A DNA stretch of 64,000 nucleotides. Origin: Actinomadura violacea. Its GTDB lineage: Bacteria > Actinomycetota > Actinomycetes > Streptosporangiales > Streptosporangiaceae. The notes below the pieces were generated by a model that was given only the letters and a program-made list of their open reading frames with translations, made no database searches and was not told the DNA's origin. This document shows positions 31,171 to 40,513 of this stretch, piece by piece. Numbering within the stretch: position 1 is the first letter of the stretch; every line of letters begins with the position of its first letter. The stretch is taken from the NCBI RefSeq assembly GCF_017573465.1, contig NZ_JAGEPF010000010.1, positions 62,001-126,000 of the forward strand, given 5' to 3'. Made by a program: the position numbers and the translations under genes.

Positions 31171-33264
31171 ATGAGCAATCCCGACGGACTCCGCGACGAT
31201 GCCGAGCGGTGCCTGCGCGCCCTCGCCGGCGAGCACGCCCGGCTCCGCGACGACCAGTGGACGGCGATCAGCGCGCTCGTCGTCGAGCGGCGCCGCGCCC
31301 TGGTGGTGCAGCGCACCGGCTGGGGCAAGTCCGCCGTCTACTTCGTGGCGACGCGGCTGCTGCGCGAGCGCGGCGCCGGCCCCACCGTGATCGTCTCACC
31401 GCTGCTGGCGCTGATGCGCAACCAGATCGAGGCCGCCGACCGGGCCGGCATCCACGCCCGCACGATCAACTCCGCCAACACCGACGACTGGCGGCGGATC
31501 TTCGCCGAGGTCGAGGCCGGCGAGGTCGACGTCCTGCTGGTCAGCCCCGAGCGCCTCAACAACCCCGACTTCCGCGACCTGGTGCTCCCGCAGCTCGCCG
31601 CCGGCGCCGGCCTCGTCGTGGTCGACGAGGCGCACTGCATCTCCGACTGGGGGCACGATTTCCGGCCCGACTACCGCCGGCTGCGCACCCTGCTCGCCGA
31701 GCTCCCGCCCGGCATCCCCGTCCTCGCCACCACCGCCACCGCCAACGCCCGCGTCACCCAGGACGTCGCCGAGCAGCTCGCCGGGGACGACGCCCTCGTC
31801 CTGCGCGGCCCGCTCGAACGCGAGTCCCTCCGCCTCGCCGTCGTCGCCGTGCCCACCGCCGAGCAGCGCATCGCCTGGCTCGGCGAGCACCTGGCGTCCC
31901 TGCCGGGCTCGGGCATCATCTACACCCTCACGGTCGCCGCCGCCCACGAGATCACCGGCTACCTCCGCGACCGCGGGCACGAGGTCGCCGTCTACACCGG
32001 CCAGACCGAGCCGGCCGAACGCCTCCAGGCCGAACAGGACCTGCAGGGCAACCGCCTCAAGGCGCTCGTCGCCACCAGCGCGCTCGGGATGGGCTTCGAC
32101 AAGCCCGACCTCGGCTTCATCGTGCACGTCGGCGCCCCGCAGTCCCCGGTCGCCTACTACCAGCAGATCGGGCGCGCGGGGCGCGGCGTCGACCGCGCCG
32201 AGGTGATCCTGCTGCCCGGCCGGGAGGACCGCGAGATCTGGGCCTACTTCGCCAGCCTCGCCTTCCCGCCGGAGACCGTCGTCCGCACCACCCTCGACGT
32301 CCTGGACGCCGCCGATCGCCCGCTGTCCACCGGCGCGCTCGAACCCCAGGTCGACCTGAGCCGCAACCGCCTCGAGATGATGCTGAAGGTCCTCGACGTC
32401 GACGGCGCCGTCCGCCGCGTCAAGGGCGGCTGGACATCCACGGGCCACCCCTGGGCCTACGACCGCGAACGCTACGAGCGCGTCACGTCCGAACGCCGCC
32501 GCGAGCAGCAGGCGATGCTCGACTACATCACGACGGCGGCCTGCCGCGAGGAGTTCCTCCGCGGGCAGCTGGACGATCCCGCCGCCGCGCCCTGCGGCCG
32601 CTGCGACAACTGCACCGGCGAGCACTGGCCCGCCGACGTCACCGCCGACGGCGCGAACCGGGCCCGCGACCGCCTGCACCGGCCCGGCGTCGACGTCGCA
32701 CCGCGCCGCATGTGGCCGACCGGCGTCAAGGACGACCTCGGCGTCTCCGGCCGCATCAAGCCCGACCAGCAGGCCGAGACGGGACGCGCCCTCGGCCGGC
32801 TGACCGACATCGGCTGGGGCAACCGGCTCCGCGAGCTGTTCGCCGCCGCGGACACCGAGGTCCCCGCCGACATGGTCGACGCCGTCGTCAAGGTCCTCGC
32901 CGCCTGGGACTGGCCGGCCCGCCCGACCGGAATCGTCACGATCGGTTCGCGCTCACGCCCTCGCCTCGTCGGCACCCTCGGCCGGCGCATCTCCGAGATC
33001 GGCCGCCTGCCCTACCTGGGCGAGATGGTCCCCGTGGGCGAATCCGTCCCGCGCCGTCACAACAGCGCCCAGCGCCTCCGCTCGGTCTGGAACTCGCTGA
33101 CGCTGCCCGAACCCGTCGCCATCGCGGCCAAGGAGGCGTCCGGCCCCATCCTCCTGATCGACGACCGGATAGAGACCGGATGGACCATGACCGTCGCCAC
33201 CCGCCTGCTGAAGGAGGCGGGCGCCCAAGCGATCCTCCCGCTCACCCTGGCCACCCCCAACTGA
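31171..33264 (+). CDS. RecQ-family helicase fused to a phosphoribosyltransferase-like domain
   Basis: 697 residues. Helicase domain 1: Walker A QRTGWGKS, DEAH box VVVDEAHCISDWGHDF and TTATANARV. Helicase domain 2: ATSALGMGFDKPD and QQIGRAGRG. A zinc-binding motif follows (AACREEF and CGRCDNC, four Cys), then a basic linker. The last 100 residues carry a PRPP-loop motif ILLIDDRIETGWTMTVA, typical of type I phosphoribosyltransferases. The helicase core unwinds 3'-tailed or forked DNA. The fused domain may bind nucleotide or PRPP as a sensor. The fusion is known in actinobacteria, but its purpose is unclear. Confidence 0.92.
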   Translation: MSNPDGLRDDAERCLRALAGEHARLRDDQWTAISALVVERRRALVVQRTGWGKSAVYFVATRLLRERGAGPTVIVSPLLALMRNQIEAADRAGIHARTINSANTDDWRRIFAEVEAGEVDVLLVSPERLNNPDFRDLVLPQLAAGAGLVVVDEAHCISDWGHDFRPDYRRLRTLLAELPPGIPVLATTATANARVTQDVAEQLAGDDALVLRGPLERESLRLAVVAVPTAEQRIAWLGEHLASLPGSGIIYTLTVAAAHEITGYLRDRGHEVAVYTGQTEPAERLQAEQDLQGNRLKALVATSALGMGFDKPDLGFIVHVGAPQSPVAYYQQIGRAGRGVDRAEVILLPGREDREIWAYFASLAFPPETVVRTTLDVLDAADRPLSTGALEPQVDLSRNRLEMMLKVLDVDGAVRRVKGGWTSTGHPWAYDRERYERVTSERRREQQAMLDYITTAACREEFLRGQLDDPAAAPCGRCDNCTGEHWPADVTADGANRARDRLHRPGVDVAPRRMWPTGVKDDLGVSGRIKPDQQAETGRALGRLTDIGWGNRLRELFAAADTEVPADMVDAVVKVLAAWDWPARPTGIVTIGSRSRPRLVGTLGRRISEIGRLPYLGEMVPVGESVPRRHNSAQRLRSVWNSLTLPEPVAIAAKEASGPILLIDDRIETGWTMTVATRLLKEAGAQAILPLTLATPN

Positions 33265-33320
33265 TCCCTCCTGCACGAGACCGGCCTCGCCGAAGCGGCC
33301 CTCGTCGACCGCCGGCGACC

Positions 33321-33348
33321 CCTCTCCGCCTCGCGCGAGGCGGAGAGG
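33321..33348. terminator. Perfect 28-base palindrome, bidirectional terminator
   Basis: CCTCTCCGCCTCGC (33321-33334) is followed immediately by its exact reverse complement (33335-33348). It lies between the convergent helicase and oxidoreductase genes, 12 bases past the latter's stop codon. Confidence 0.8.
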
Positions 33349-33359
33349 CCGGGAGGGCG

Positions 33360-34265
33360 TCAGGGGATGAGGACGATCTTGCCGGAGCCGCGCGCCTCCA
33401 GCAGCTCGTGCGCCTGGACGGCCTGGTCCAGGCGCATGCTCTGGGCGGCGGGCGGGGTGATCCGGCCCTGCGCCGCCGCCTCCAGCAGCGTGCGCAGCAC
33501 CTCCGCGGTCTGGTCCTCCGGGCCGCCCGACAGGAACGGGACGCCGAGGTCGAAGGCGGCCGGGTCGGCGATCGTCACCACGCGGTCCACGCCGCCGCGC
33601 AGGGCGATCGCGTCCGGAAGCGCCCCGTGCCCGGCCGCGTCCAGGACCGCGTCCACGCCCTGTGGCGCCAGGTCGCGCACGCGGTCGGCCAGACCCGGGC
33701 CGTGGGTGGTCGCGGCCGCCCCCAAGGCCCGCACCCGGTCAAGGTTCGCCGGGCCGGCCGTGCCGATGACGGTCACGCCGTCCGCGACGGCGATCTGCGT
33801 CGCGAGGGCGCCCACGGCACCGGACGCGCCGTTGATCAGAAGCGTCTCTCCGCGCCCGGGCTTGAGGGCGCGCAGCGAGCGCAGCGCGGCCTCGCCCGCC
33901 ACGGGCAGCGCCGCGGCCTGTTCCCAGGTCAGGGCGTCCGGCTTCGCCGCATAGACCGACAGCAGCGCGTAGTCGGCGTACCCGCCGCCGATGGGCCACC
34001 CGGCCACGGCGTCGCCCGCCGACACGTCCGTGACCCCGTCGCCGACGGCGTCCACGACGCCGGAGACCTCGGAGCCCAGCGACCGCGGCGCGGCCAGCGG
34101 CTCACCGCCCGACATCGAACCCGAACGCACCTTGACGTCGATCGGGTTCACCCCGGCGGCGCGCACGGCCACCCGGACCTGGCCGGGCCCGGGCTCGGGG
34201 ACGTCGGTCTCCACGACCTTCAGGACGGACGGAGCACCGTACTCGGCGAATCTCACAGCACGCAT
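33360..34265 (-). CDS. NADPH:quinone-oxidoreductase-like MDR protein
   Basis: 301 residues of the medium-chain dehydrogenase/reductase family. N-terminal GroES-like part: VRVAVRAAGVNPIDVKVRSG and SLGSEVSGVVDAVGDGV. Nucleotide-binding Rossmann motif: LLINGASGAVGALATQIA. The structural and catalytic zinc ligands of alcohol dehydrogenases are missing, so it is a zinc-free quinone or enal reductase type using NAD(P)H. The substrate is unknown. It is monocistronic. Confidence 0.9.
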   Translation of the reverse strand: MRAVRFAEYGAPSVLKVVETDVPEPGPGQVRVAVRAAGVNPIDVKVRSGSMSGGEPLAAPRSLGSEVSGVVDAVGDGVTDVSAGDAVAGWPIGGGYADYALLSVYAAKPDALTWEQAAALPVAGEAALRSLRALKPGRGETLLINGASGAVGALATQIAVADGVTVIGTAGPANLDRVRALGAAATTHGPGLADRVRDLAPQGVDAVLDAAGHGALPDAIALRGGVDRVVTIADPAAFDLGVPFLSGGPEDQTAEVLRTLLEAAAQGRITPPAAQSMRLDQAVQAHELLEARGSGKIVLIP

Positions 34266-35006
34266 GGCCGCTCTTCTCTCCTTCGCTCGTGCGAGGGCGC
34301 CCCGACCGGACGCTCACCGCCCGTCGATGACAAAGCCGGACGACACGTGACCTGTTCCCCGCAGTCCCCACCCTCCCACCAGCCCCACCGACGAAACGAG
34401 CCCGCCTCACAAGACCGACCACGCCGGCCCCGGCAGCAACGCCCAGGATCAACCCCGAACCGGTGAGGCCGGTTTCGAGACCGTGGCGGGGCTGCCCGAG
34501 GGGTTGCGGCGGCCTTGCCCTGCTTTGGGTTCTGGCGCCGGCCACGGGCAGTTCTGAGGGGGCGACCCCGGTTAGTCGTGAGGGCGTGGTGGCGGGTGCG
34601 GTCGGTTTCGAGGGGCGGCTGCATCGGCTGGAGGCGGGTCACCGGTTGCTGCTCGGCGTCCGCCACTGCAGGTCGCAGGCCTGCAGGGTCGCCTTCAGCG
34701 AGGCGTCGCGGCTGGAGGCGTGCGCGACGAGGAACGGCGCGGACTCCAGGCCGGGTGCGGCGGGGTCGCTGGACAGCGAGACGGGCAGGCTCTTTGCCGA
34801 GGGGAGAGGAGGCGGGGCTGTGCCTTTCGGAGGGGGTCTTCCGGGGGGCCGGGCCTGTGGGCGGCCCGGCCTTGCCCGCGAGGCGCCGCCCGCGCGCCCC
34901 TGTAGGCGCGGGCGGAGCGGATGGACCGGCCCGTGCGCGCGGCCCCGCGCACGGACCGGGGACCGGTCCGGGCGCCGCGGCGGAGAAGGGCCGCGGCGAA
35001 CCGGGG
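34266..35006. other. Gene-free region with hairpins
   Basis: About 740 bases with no convincing gene: open frames on both strands are arginine/proline low-complexity. Two adjacent hairpins are visible: GGCCGGGCC/GGCCCGGCC (34848-34871) and an imperfect stem at 34886-34916. The region may be a decayed gene or an intergenic remnant. Confidence 0.5.
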
Positions 35007-35228
35007 TCAGTGCGACCGCAGGGGGCGGCCTCCCGCGCCCTCGGGAGCGCCGCCCGCAGGGCGCGGCCGGTGGGTGCGCCGCCCGGCGGGCTCGGCCCGC
35101 ACGGCCGAGTACACGAGCCGGTCGCCCGGGTGCGGTCCGGCGAGCGAGGGCACGATCGGCACGGCGATCTTCTCCGGCGGGGCGCCGTCGGTCGGCGGGA
35201 CGGGGTGCGCGGGGGCGGTCGGGGTCAC
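35007..35228 (-). CDS. Possible small Pro-rich protein
   Basis: 73 residues from GTG 35228 with AGGAAG 8 bases upstream. Pro/Ala-rich with a hydrophobic middle IAVPIVPSLAGPHPGDRLVY and an Arg-rich tail. It is divergent from the LysR-like gene and could share its control region. No family is recognised and coding status is uncertain. Confidence 0.35.
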   Translation of the reverse strand: MTPTAPAHPVPPTDGAPPEKIAVPIVPSLAGPHPGDRLVYSAVRAEPAGRRTHRPRPAGGAPEGAGGRPLRSH

Positions 35229-35326
35229 GGTCGGCTTCCTCGGGTACGGGGTGGCAACGGAAGGAAAGTGTTCTAGAGGTTAGAAAACCCTGTCCAGCTG
35301 TTTGAGAGAACATCTTGAGATAAGTT

Positions 35327-35354
35327 GAGCGGGAAATGTCATCATTTCCCGCTC
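35327..35354. promoter_or_regulatory. Perfect palindrome upstream of the LysR-like gene
   Basis: GAGCGGGAAATG (35327-35338), spacer TCAT, CATTTCCCGCTC (35343-35354): 12-base arms without mismatch, ending 46 bases before the regulator start. The sequence around it is A/T-richer than average (35276-35345), as in a promoter. It is a strong candidate operator, probably for autoregulation, or a hairpin in the leader RNA. Confidence 0.65.
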
Positions 35355-35400
35355 AGATGAACGGACGGCCATTTCGGCGGGGCGAAGGAGCGAGGTAGTA

Positions 35401-36438
35401 GTGTCCCTCCCCGTGTCATCGACTCTCGACGCGCTCCTCGACTGCCCGCCCGGCCTGCTGGACACCACGTTCGACCAGCTCCGCACGCTGCTGGTGGTCC
35501 ACGAGACGGGGTCGGCACTGCGCGCCGCGCGGGCGCTCGGGCGGGAGCAGTCCAGCGTCCAGAAGCAGCTGGACACCCTCAACCGCAACAGCCAGGCGCT
35601 GTGCGGGGAGGTGCTGACGGTCCGGCAGGGCCGCGGAAAGGACTTTCTGTTCACCCCGACCGGCGAGACGACGGTGGAGCTGGCGCGGACGACCATCGCG
35701 AACTGGCTGGAGTCGATCCACTGGAGCCGCCGCCGGCTCGGCCGGATGCTGACGGTCGGCACCACCGAGTTCACGCTGCCGATCGTGTCCCGCGCGTGGG
35801 CGCGGGTCTCGGAGGAGTTCCGCCAGCGCGAGGTCGAGTTCAAGGTCGCGCACGTGCGCACGAAGGACCTGTGGTCCCGGCTGGAGACCAAGCAGGTCGA
35901 CCTGGTGTGCGGGAGCATCGTCAGCACGGCCGAGGGCGACCAGCGGCTGAAGGAGTACGAGGTCATCGAGTACGCGCGCGGCCAGGCGCTGCTGCTCACG
36001 AACCTGCCGGAGAGCGAGCTGCCGGACGGGCCGGTCCGCACCAGCCGGCTCGGCCGCGTCCCGCTGGTGCTGCCTCCCGCCGGCCTCGTCGCCGACCTGC
36101 TGGCCACCTGGTACGGCCCCGCGTTCCGGGACCGGCTGAACGTCGTCGCCGACATCGACGACGTGCACTACGGGCTGTCGCTGCTGCGCTCCGGCTTCGT
36201 CCGCGGCTGCATGATCGTCACCGGTTCGATCGGGCGCGGCATGGCGGGCCGCGACGACCCGGACGCCGCCCCGCTGCGCGCCATCGGCCTGCACGACGAC
36301 CTCGAGCCGAAGGCCGAGCTGATGACCGGCGCGTTCGTCCGCCGCGCCGACCTGGAGCGCTACGACGCCGGCCACCCGCTGAACCGCCTCTGGGCCGCCG
36401 TCCACGAGGACGTGCGCACCTACACCCCCCTCGCCTGA
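35401..36438 (+). CDS. LysR-like transcriptional regulator
   Basis: 345 residues from GTG 35401. The N-terminal winged helix reads FDQLRTLLVVHETGSALRAA and then RALGREQSSVQKQLDTLNRN, a LysR-type helix-turn-helix. The C-terminal part is a periplasmic-binding-like effector domain (GRMLTVGTTEFTLPIVSRAW, QVDLVCGSIVST, GRVPLVLPPAGLVADLL). The N-terminal extension of about 20 residues and the long linker are larger than in typical LysR proteins (about 300 residues). Target genes and ligand are unknown. Confidence 0.85.
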   Translation: MSLPVSSTLDALLDCPPGLLDTTFDQLRTLLVVHETGSALRAARALGREQSSVQKQLDTLNRNSQALCGEVLTVRQGRGKDFLFTPTGETTVELARTTIANWLESIHWSRRRLGRMLTVGTTEFTLPIVSRAWARVSEEFRQREVEFKVAHVRTKDLWSRLETKQVDLVCGSIVSTAEGDQRLKEYEVIEYARGQALLLTNLPESELPDGPVRTSRLGRVPLVLPPAGLVADLLATWYGPAFRDRLNVVADIDDVHYGLSLLRSGFVRGCMIVTGSIGRGMAGRDDPDAAPLRAIGLHDDLEPKAELMTGAFVRRADLERYDAGHPLNRLWAAVHEDVRTYTPLA

Positions 36439-36540
36439 CCGGCGAAGCCGGTCGAGAACGGCACGGAAGACTGAAGCCCAGCCGTCGCCACGGGCAGGCA
36501 CGCGGAGCGAGCGCCGGCGAGCGCAGCGGGCATACCCGAC

Positions 36541-36597
36541 GACTGACAGGCGGTTTCGCGCGAAGCGCTAGCGGAGCGGCGAGACAACCTGTCAGTC
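36541..36597. terminator. Bidirectional hairpin between LysR-like and PfkB genes
   Basis: GACTGACAGG (36541-36550) and CCTGTCAGTC (36588-36597) pair perfectly, with a smaller palindrome TTCGCGCGAA in the loop. It sits between two convergent genes (ends at 36438 and 36623). Confidence 0.65.
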
Positions 36598-36622
36598 GCA
36601 ACGCGGGCTTGGATGAGCACCT

Positions 36623-37546
36623 CTACTTGATCTGGTTGTCGACCACGTCGAGGGAGGGGCGGGCGCCGAGGTGCTGGGTGGCCTGGGCGGCGAGCCGGCA
36701 GCCGGCGGTGAGGGCGTCGGCGGGCTGCTTGCCGTCCAGCCACGGCGGCAGGAACCCGGCGACGAACCCGTCGCCCGCGCCGGTGCCGTCCACGACCTTC
36801 TCGACCGGTTCCGCGGCGACCGTGACGGGCTCGGGGCGGCCGTTGGTGTACCAGAGGGCCCCGTCGGCGCCGACCTTGATGACGACCTGCGGGTACCAGG
36901 CGGTGAGCACCTTCGCGGCGGCCGCCGGATTCTCGCGGCCGGTGAGGATCTCGGCCTCCTTGGCGGTGACGATCAGGAGGCGGGCCCCCTGCGTCCACTC
37001 CAGGAACGGCTCGGCGCCCATCCGCTTGAGCGGGGAGGACGAGCCGCCGTCGACCGACACCGACATCTGCGCCTGGCGGGCCAGGTCGAGGGCGTGGGTG
37101 GCGGCCTTGCGGGAGCCCTCGGTGATCAGCGAGTAGCCGGACATGTGCAGGTGCGTGCCCTGCGAGAACAGGTCCTTGCAGCGCTCGATGTCCTCGGGCA
37201 GGAGGGCGGCGTTGGCGCCGGGGTCCGACAGCATGGTGCGGTCGCCCTTGTGGGTGACCATCACCACGCAGGTGCCGGTCGGGCGCTCCTGGTCCATGAC
37301 GAGGCGGGCGTCGACGCCGTACCCCATCAGCTCCATGTCCCGGTTGCGGCCCGCGATGTCGGAGCCTCGGCGGCCGACGAAGGCGACCTCGATCCCCTCC
37401 AGGGCGAGCCAGGACGCGACGTTGGCGCCCGAACCTCCCCCATGGGTCGTCACGGCGGCGGGCGTGTCACTGCCCTTCGCCAAGGGGTACGCGGCACGAG
37501 CCACGGTATCTGTCATGAGATCGCCGACCACGACCACGCGCGTCAT
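36623..37546 (-). CDS. PfkB-family carbohydrate kinase
   Basis: 307 residues from ATG 37546 with GAGGTGA upstream. PfkB signature 1 is GGGSGANVASWLALEG. Signature 2 is VVDGTGAGDGFVAGFL with the catalytic Asp. It also has a typical central part (DPGANAALLPEDIERC, VTAKEAEILTGREN). It phosphorylates a sugar or nucleoside; the sequence resembles ribokinase/adenosine-kinase-like enzymes but does not fix the substrate. It is divergent from the GNAT/CoA-ligase gene. Confidence 0.9.
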   Translation of the reverse strand: MTRVVVVGDLMTDTVARAAYPLAKGSDTPAAVTTHGGGSGANVASWLALEGIEVAFVGRRGSDIAGRNRDMELMGYGVDARLVMDQERPTGTCVVMVTHKGDRTMLSDPGANAALLPEDIERCKDLFSQGTHLHMSGYSLITEGSRKAATHALDLARQAQMSVSVDGGSSSPLKRMGAEPFLEWTQGARLLIVTAKEAEILTGRENPAAAAKVLTAWYPQVVIKVGADGALWYTNGRPEPVTVAAEPVEKVVDGTGAGDGFVAGFLPPWLDGKQPADALTAGCRLAAQATQHLGARPSLDVVDNQIK

Positions 37547-37711
37547 GGAGTCATCACCTCGATCAACACGGCCCGCGCGAGCGGCATTCAGGGCGTGGAA
37601 CGACCGTAACAGCTCCGGGCCCCCGATTAGGTCTCGAACGCGCAGCGAAACCCGGGAACGCGGGTTTTTCCTCCGGGTGCCGGCGGCGCCGCGTGCCTTA
37701 CGCTCGGGTAC

Positions 37712-40165
37712 GTGACCGAGGGTTATCCGGATCAGTGGGAGGCCGACGTCGTCCTGAGCGACGGCGGGACGGCGCATCTGCGGCCCATCCGGAGCGAGGA
37801 CGGCGACCTCCTGCGGGTCTTCTACGCGCGGCTGTCGCCGGAGTCGATCTACTACCGCTTCTTCTCGCCGCGCCCGTATCTCACGGACCGTGAGGTGGAG
37901 CACTTCACCGGGGTGGACTACGACCGGCGTGTCGCGCTGATCGCCACGATCGGCGAGGAGATGGTGGCGGTCGTCCGGTACGACCTGCTGAGCGACCGGC
38001 CGGAGACGGCGGAGGTCGCGTTCCTGGTGGAGGACGCCCACCAGGGGCGGGGCCTGGGCGCGGTGCTGCTGGAGCACATCGCGGCGGCGGCGCGGGAGCG
38101 CGGGGTGCGCCGGTTCGTGGCGAGCGTGCTGCCGGACAACCGGCGGATGACGCGGGTGTTCCGCGAGGCGGGCTACCGGGCGGAGCAGCGGTTCGAGGAG
38201 GGCGTGATCGAGCTCGTCCTGGACCTGGAGCCGACGGAGACGTCCGTGGAGGTGATGGCGGCGCGCGAGCACCGGGCGGAGTCCCGGTCGATCCAGCGGC
38301 TGCTGTTCCCGGAGTCGGTGGCGGTGGTCGGGGCGAGCCGGGCGGAGCACAGCGTCGGGCAGACCGTGCTGCGGAACCTGCTGAGCGGGGACTTCACCGG
38401 GCCGGTGTATCCGGTGCATCCGACGGCGACGGCGGTGGCGGGGGTGCGGGCGTACGCGTCCGTCCTGGACATTCCCGACGACGTGGACCTCGCGGTGGTC
38501 GCGGTGCGCGCCGACACGGTCCGCGAGGTGGTGGAGCAGTGCGCGGGCAAGGGCGTGCGGGGCCTGGTCGTGGTGTCGTCGGGGTTCGGTGAGACGGGCC
38601 CGGAGGGACGCGCGGACCAGGAGGAGCTGGTGCGGCTGGCGCGCGCCTACGGGATGCGGGTGGTCGGCCCGAACTGCCTGGGCATCGCCAACACCGACCC
38701 GGACGTGCGGCTGAACGCGACGCTGGCGCCGACGATGCCGGGCCGGGGCCCGGTGGGCTTCTTCTCGCAGTCGGGCGCGCTCGGCATCGCGATCCTGCAG
38801 CGGACGGCGGAGCGCGGCCTCGGGCTGTCGACGTTCGTGTCCGCGGGGAACCGGGCGGACGTGTCCGGCAACGACCTGATGCAGTACTGGGAGGAGGACC
38901 CGGCGACCAAGGCCGTCCTCCTTTACCTGGAGTCGCTGGGGAACCCGCGCAAGTTCGCGCGGCTGGCGCGCCGGCTGGGCCGCCGCAAGCCGATCGTGGC
39001 GGTGAAGAGCGGGCGCAGTACACAGGGTGTTCCGATCGGGCACGCGGCGCGCGCGCTGACCCTGCCCGATCACGCGGTCAGTGCGCTGTTCCAGCAGGCG
39101 GGCCTGATCCGGGTGGAGGACCTGGCGGAGCTGTTCGACGTGGCGCAGCTGCTGGCCTACCAGCCGCTGCCGTCCGGCGACCGGATCGCGATCATCGACA
39201 ACTCGGACTCGCTGGGGCTGCTGGCGCAGGACGCGGCGGTCGCCCTGGGCCTGGAGGTCCGGCCGCGCGTCGACCTCGGGCCGCGCGCGGACGCCGACGA
39301 CTACGAGGCCGCGCTGGCGGGCGCGCTGGCCGACGACTCGGTGGACGCGATCGTGGCGCTGTTCACCCCGCCCACGATCGGCGGGTACGACGTGCGGGTC
39401 CCGCAGAAGATCCTGCGGCTGGCGGCGGGCGGCAGCAAGCCGATCGTGGCGACGTACCTGGGGTCGGAGGGCATGCCGGACGATCTGCGGATCACCGGGC
39501 CGGACGGGATGGCGGCGGAGGGGTCGGTGCCGTCCTATGCCGCGCCGGAGGACGCCGTGCGCGCGCTGGCCTACGTCATCCAGTACGCGCAGTGGCGGCG
39601 GACGCCCCTGGGCCGCCTCCCGGAGCTGGCGGGGACCGACCGCAAGCGCGCGCGGGCGCTGGTCGAGGGATGGCTGGGGTCGGGCGATCCGGTGCGGGCG
39701 ACGCCGGAGCAGGCCGCTGAGCTGCTCGGCTGCTACGGCATCGCGGTCTCGGCGGACGCGGCGGCCGGGGGAGTGCCGACCCGGGTCGTGACCATGGAGG
39801 ACCCGTCGTTCGGCGCGGTCGTCTCGTTCGGCCTCGCCGACGAGACCGCCGCGCTCCTGGACGACCGCGCCTACCGGCTCGGGCCGCTCACCGATGTGGA
39901 GGCCGCGGAGCTGATCCGGGCGGTCCGGACGGCGCCGCTGCTGCTCGGGCATCGCGGCGCGGAGCCGGTGGACGTCGCGGCCCTGGAGGAGCTGCTGCTG
40001 CGGGTGTCCCGGCTCGGGTACGACCTGCCGGAGGTGGCGCGGCTCGAGCTGAACCCGGTCATGGCGGACGCGTCCGGCGTCGCGGTGCGCGACGTCGCCC
40101 TCAGCCTGGAGCGGCCGCTCGGGCCGCGCACGGAGCTGGGCCCGCGCCGCCTCCGGCAGTTCTAG
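37712..40165 (+). CDS. GNAT acetyltransferase fused to CoA-ligase-like domains (Pat-like)
   Basis: 817 residues. N-terminal GNAT domain (1-180) with acetyl-CoA loop EDAHQGRGLGAVLLEH. Then a CoA-binding domain (VAVVGASRAEHSVGQTVLRN), succinyl-CoA-ligase-like domains (VVVSSGFGETG, GPNCLGIANT, GFFSQSGALGIAILQ) and the C-terminal end of an ATP-grasp domain (LELNPVMA). The region expected to hold the phospho-histidine motif SHTGAL reads IGHAARALTLPDHAV. About 65 residues of the ATP-grasp N-half, with its Lys, seem missing between GIAVSADAAAGG and VPTRVVTMED. The ligase part is therefore probably inactive, leaving a protein lysine acetyltransferase like PatZ/Pat. Confidence 0.9.
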   Translation: MTEGYPDQWEADVVLSDGGTAHLRPIRSEDGDLLRVFYARLSPESIYYRFFSPRPYLTDREVEHFTGVDYDRRVALIATIGEEMVAVVRYDLLSDRPETAEVAFLVEDAHQGRGLGAVLLEHIAAAARERGVRRFVASVLPDNRRMTRVFREAGYRAEQRFEEGVIELVLDLEPTETSVEVMAAREHRAESRSIQRLLFPESVAVVGASRAEHSVGQTVLRNLLSGDFTGPVYPVHPTATAVAGVRAYASVLDIPDDVDLAVVAVRADTVREVVEQCAGKGVRGLVVVSSGFGETGPEGRADQEELVRLARAYGMRVVGPNCLGIANTDPDVRLNATLAPTMPGRGPVGFFSQSGALGIAILQRTAERGLGLSTFVSAGNRADVSGNDLMQYWEEDPATKAVLLYLESLGNPRKFARLARRLGRRKPIVAVKSGRSTQGVPIGHAARALTLPDHAVSALFQQAGLIRVEDLAELFDVAQLLAYQPLPSGDRIAIIDNSDSLGLLAQDAAVALGLEVRPRVDLGPRADADDYEAALAGALADDSVDAIVALFTPPTIGGYDVRVPQKILRLAAGGSKPIVATYLGSEGMPDDLRITGPDGMAAEGSVPSYAAPEDAVRALAYVIQYAQWRRTPLGRLPELAGTDRKRARALVEGWLGSGDPVRATPEQAAELLGCYGIAVSADAAAGGVPTRVVTMEDPSFGAVVSFGLADETAALLDDRAYRLGPLTDVEAAELIRAVRTAPLLLGHRGAEPVDVAALEELLLRVSRLGYDLPEVARLELNPVMADASGVAVRDVALSLERPLGPRTELGPRRLRQF

Positions 40166-40183
40166 GGCCTGCCCTCAAGCGGC

Positions 40184-40513
40184 CTAGGGCTTGCCGGGCG
40201 GCGGGGGCGGGCTCGGCGCCGGGGTCGGCGGGACCGGATCGGGCTCGGGACCGGGCGGAACGGGGTCGGGGTCCGGCGCGGGCGGCGTGGGCTGCGGCGC
40301 GGGTCCCGGCGGCGTCGGCTCCGGCGGCGGACCGGGCGGGACCGGGTCGGGCGCGGGCCCGGGCGGGACGGGCCGCGGCGGCTGGGGCCCGGGGCCCGGC
40401 ATCGGGCCGGGCGGCGGCTCGGTCGGCGGGACCAGCGGTTCCGGTGCGGGGGCCGGGTCCGGTGTCGGCGGGGGCACCGGCTGCGGGGTCGGCAGCGGAT
40501 CTCTCTCGTCCAT
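40184..40513 (-). CDS. Proline-rich repeat protein (uncertain)
   Basis: 109 residues from ATG 40513, almost wholly PPGP/PDPVPP-type repeats (PPTPDPAPAPEPLVPPTEPP and similar). There is no clear Shine-Dalgarno. Similar Pro-rich short proteins occur in actinomycetes, but composition alone can keep such frames open. The opposite strand would give a Gly-rich repeat. At the DNA level this is a tandem low-complexity tract. Confidence 0.4.
   Translation of the reverse strand: MDERDPLPTPQPVPPPTPDPAPAPEPLVPPTEPPPGPMPGPGPQPPRPVPPGPAPDPVPPGPPPEPTPPGPAPQPTPPAPDPDPVPPGPEPDPVPPTPAPSPPPPPGKP

Noticed and set aside
34463..35305. A 280-residue plus-strand frame and a 224-residue minus-strand frame
   Set aside because: Both are Arg/Pro/Gly low-complexity sequence without domains; open only because of high GC.
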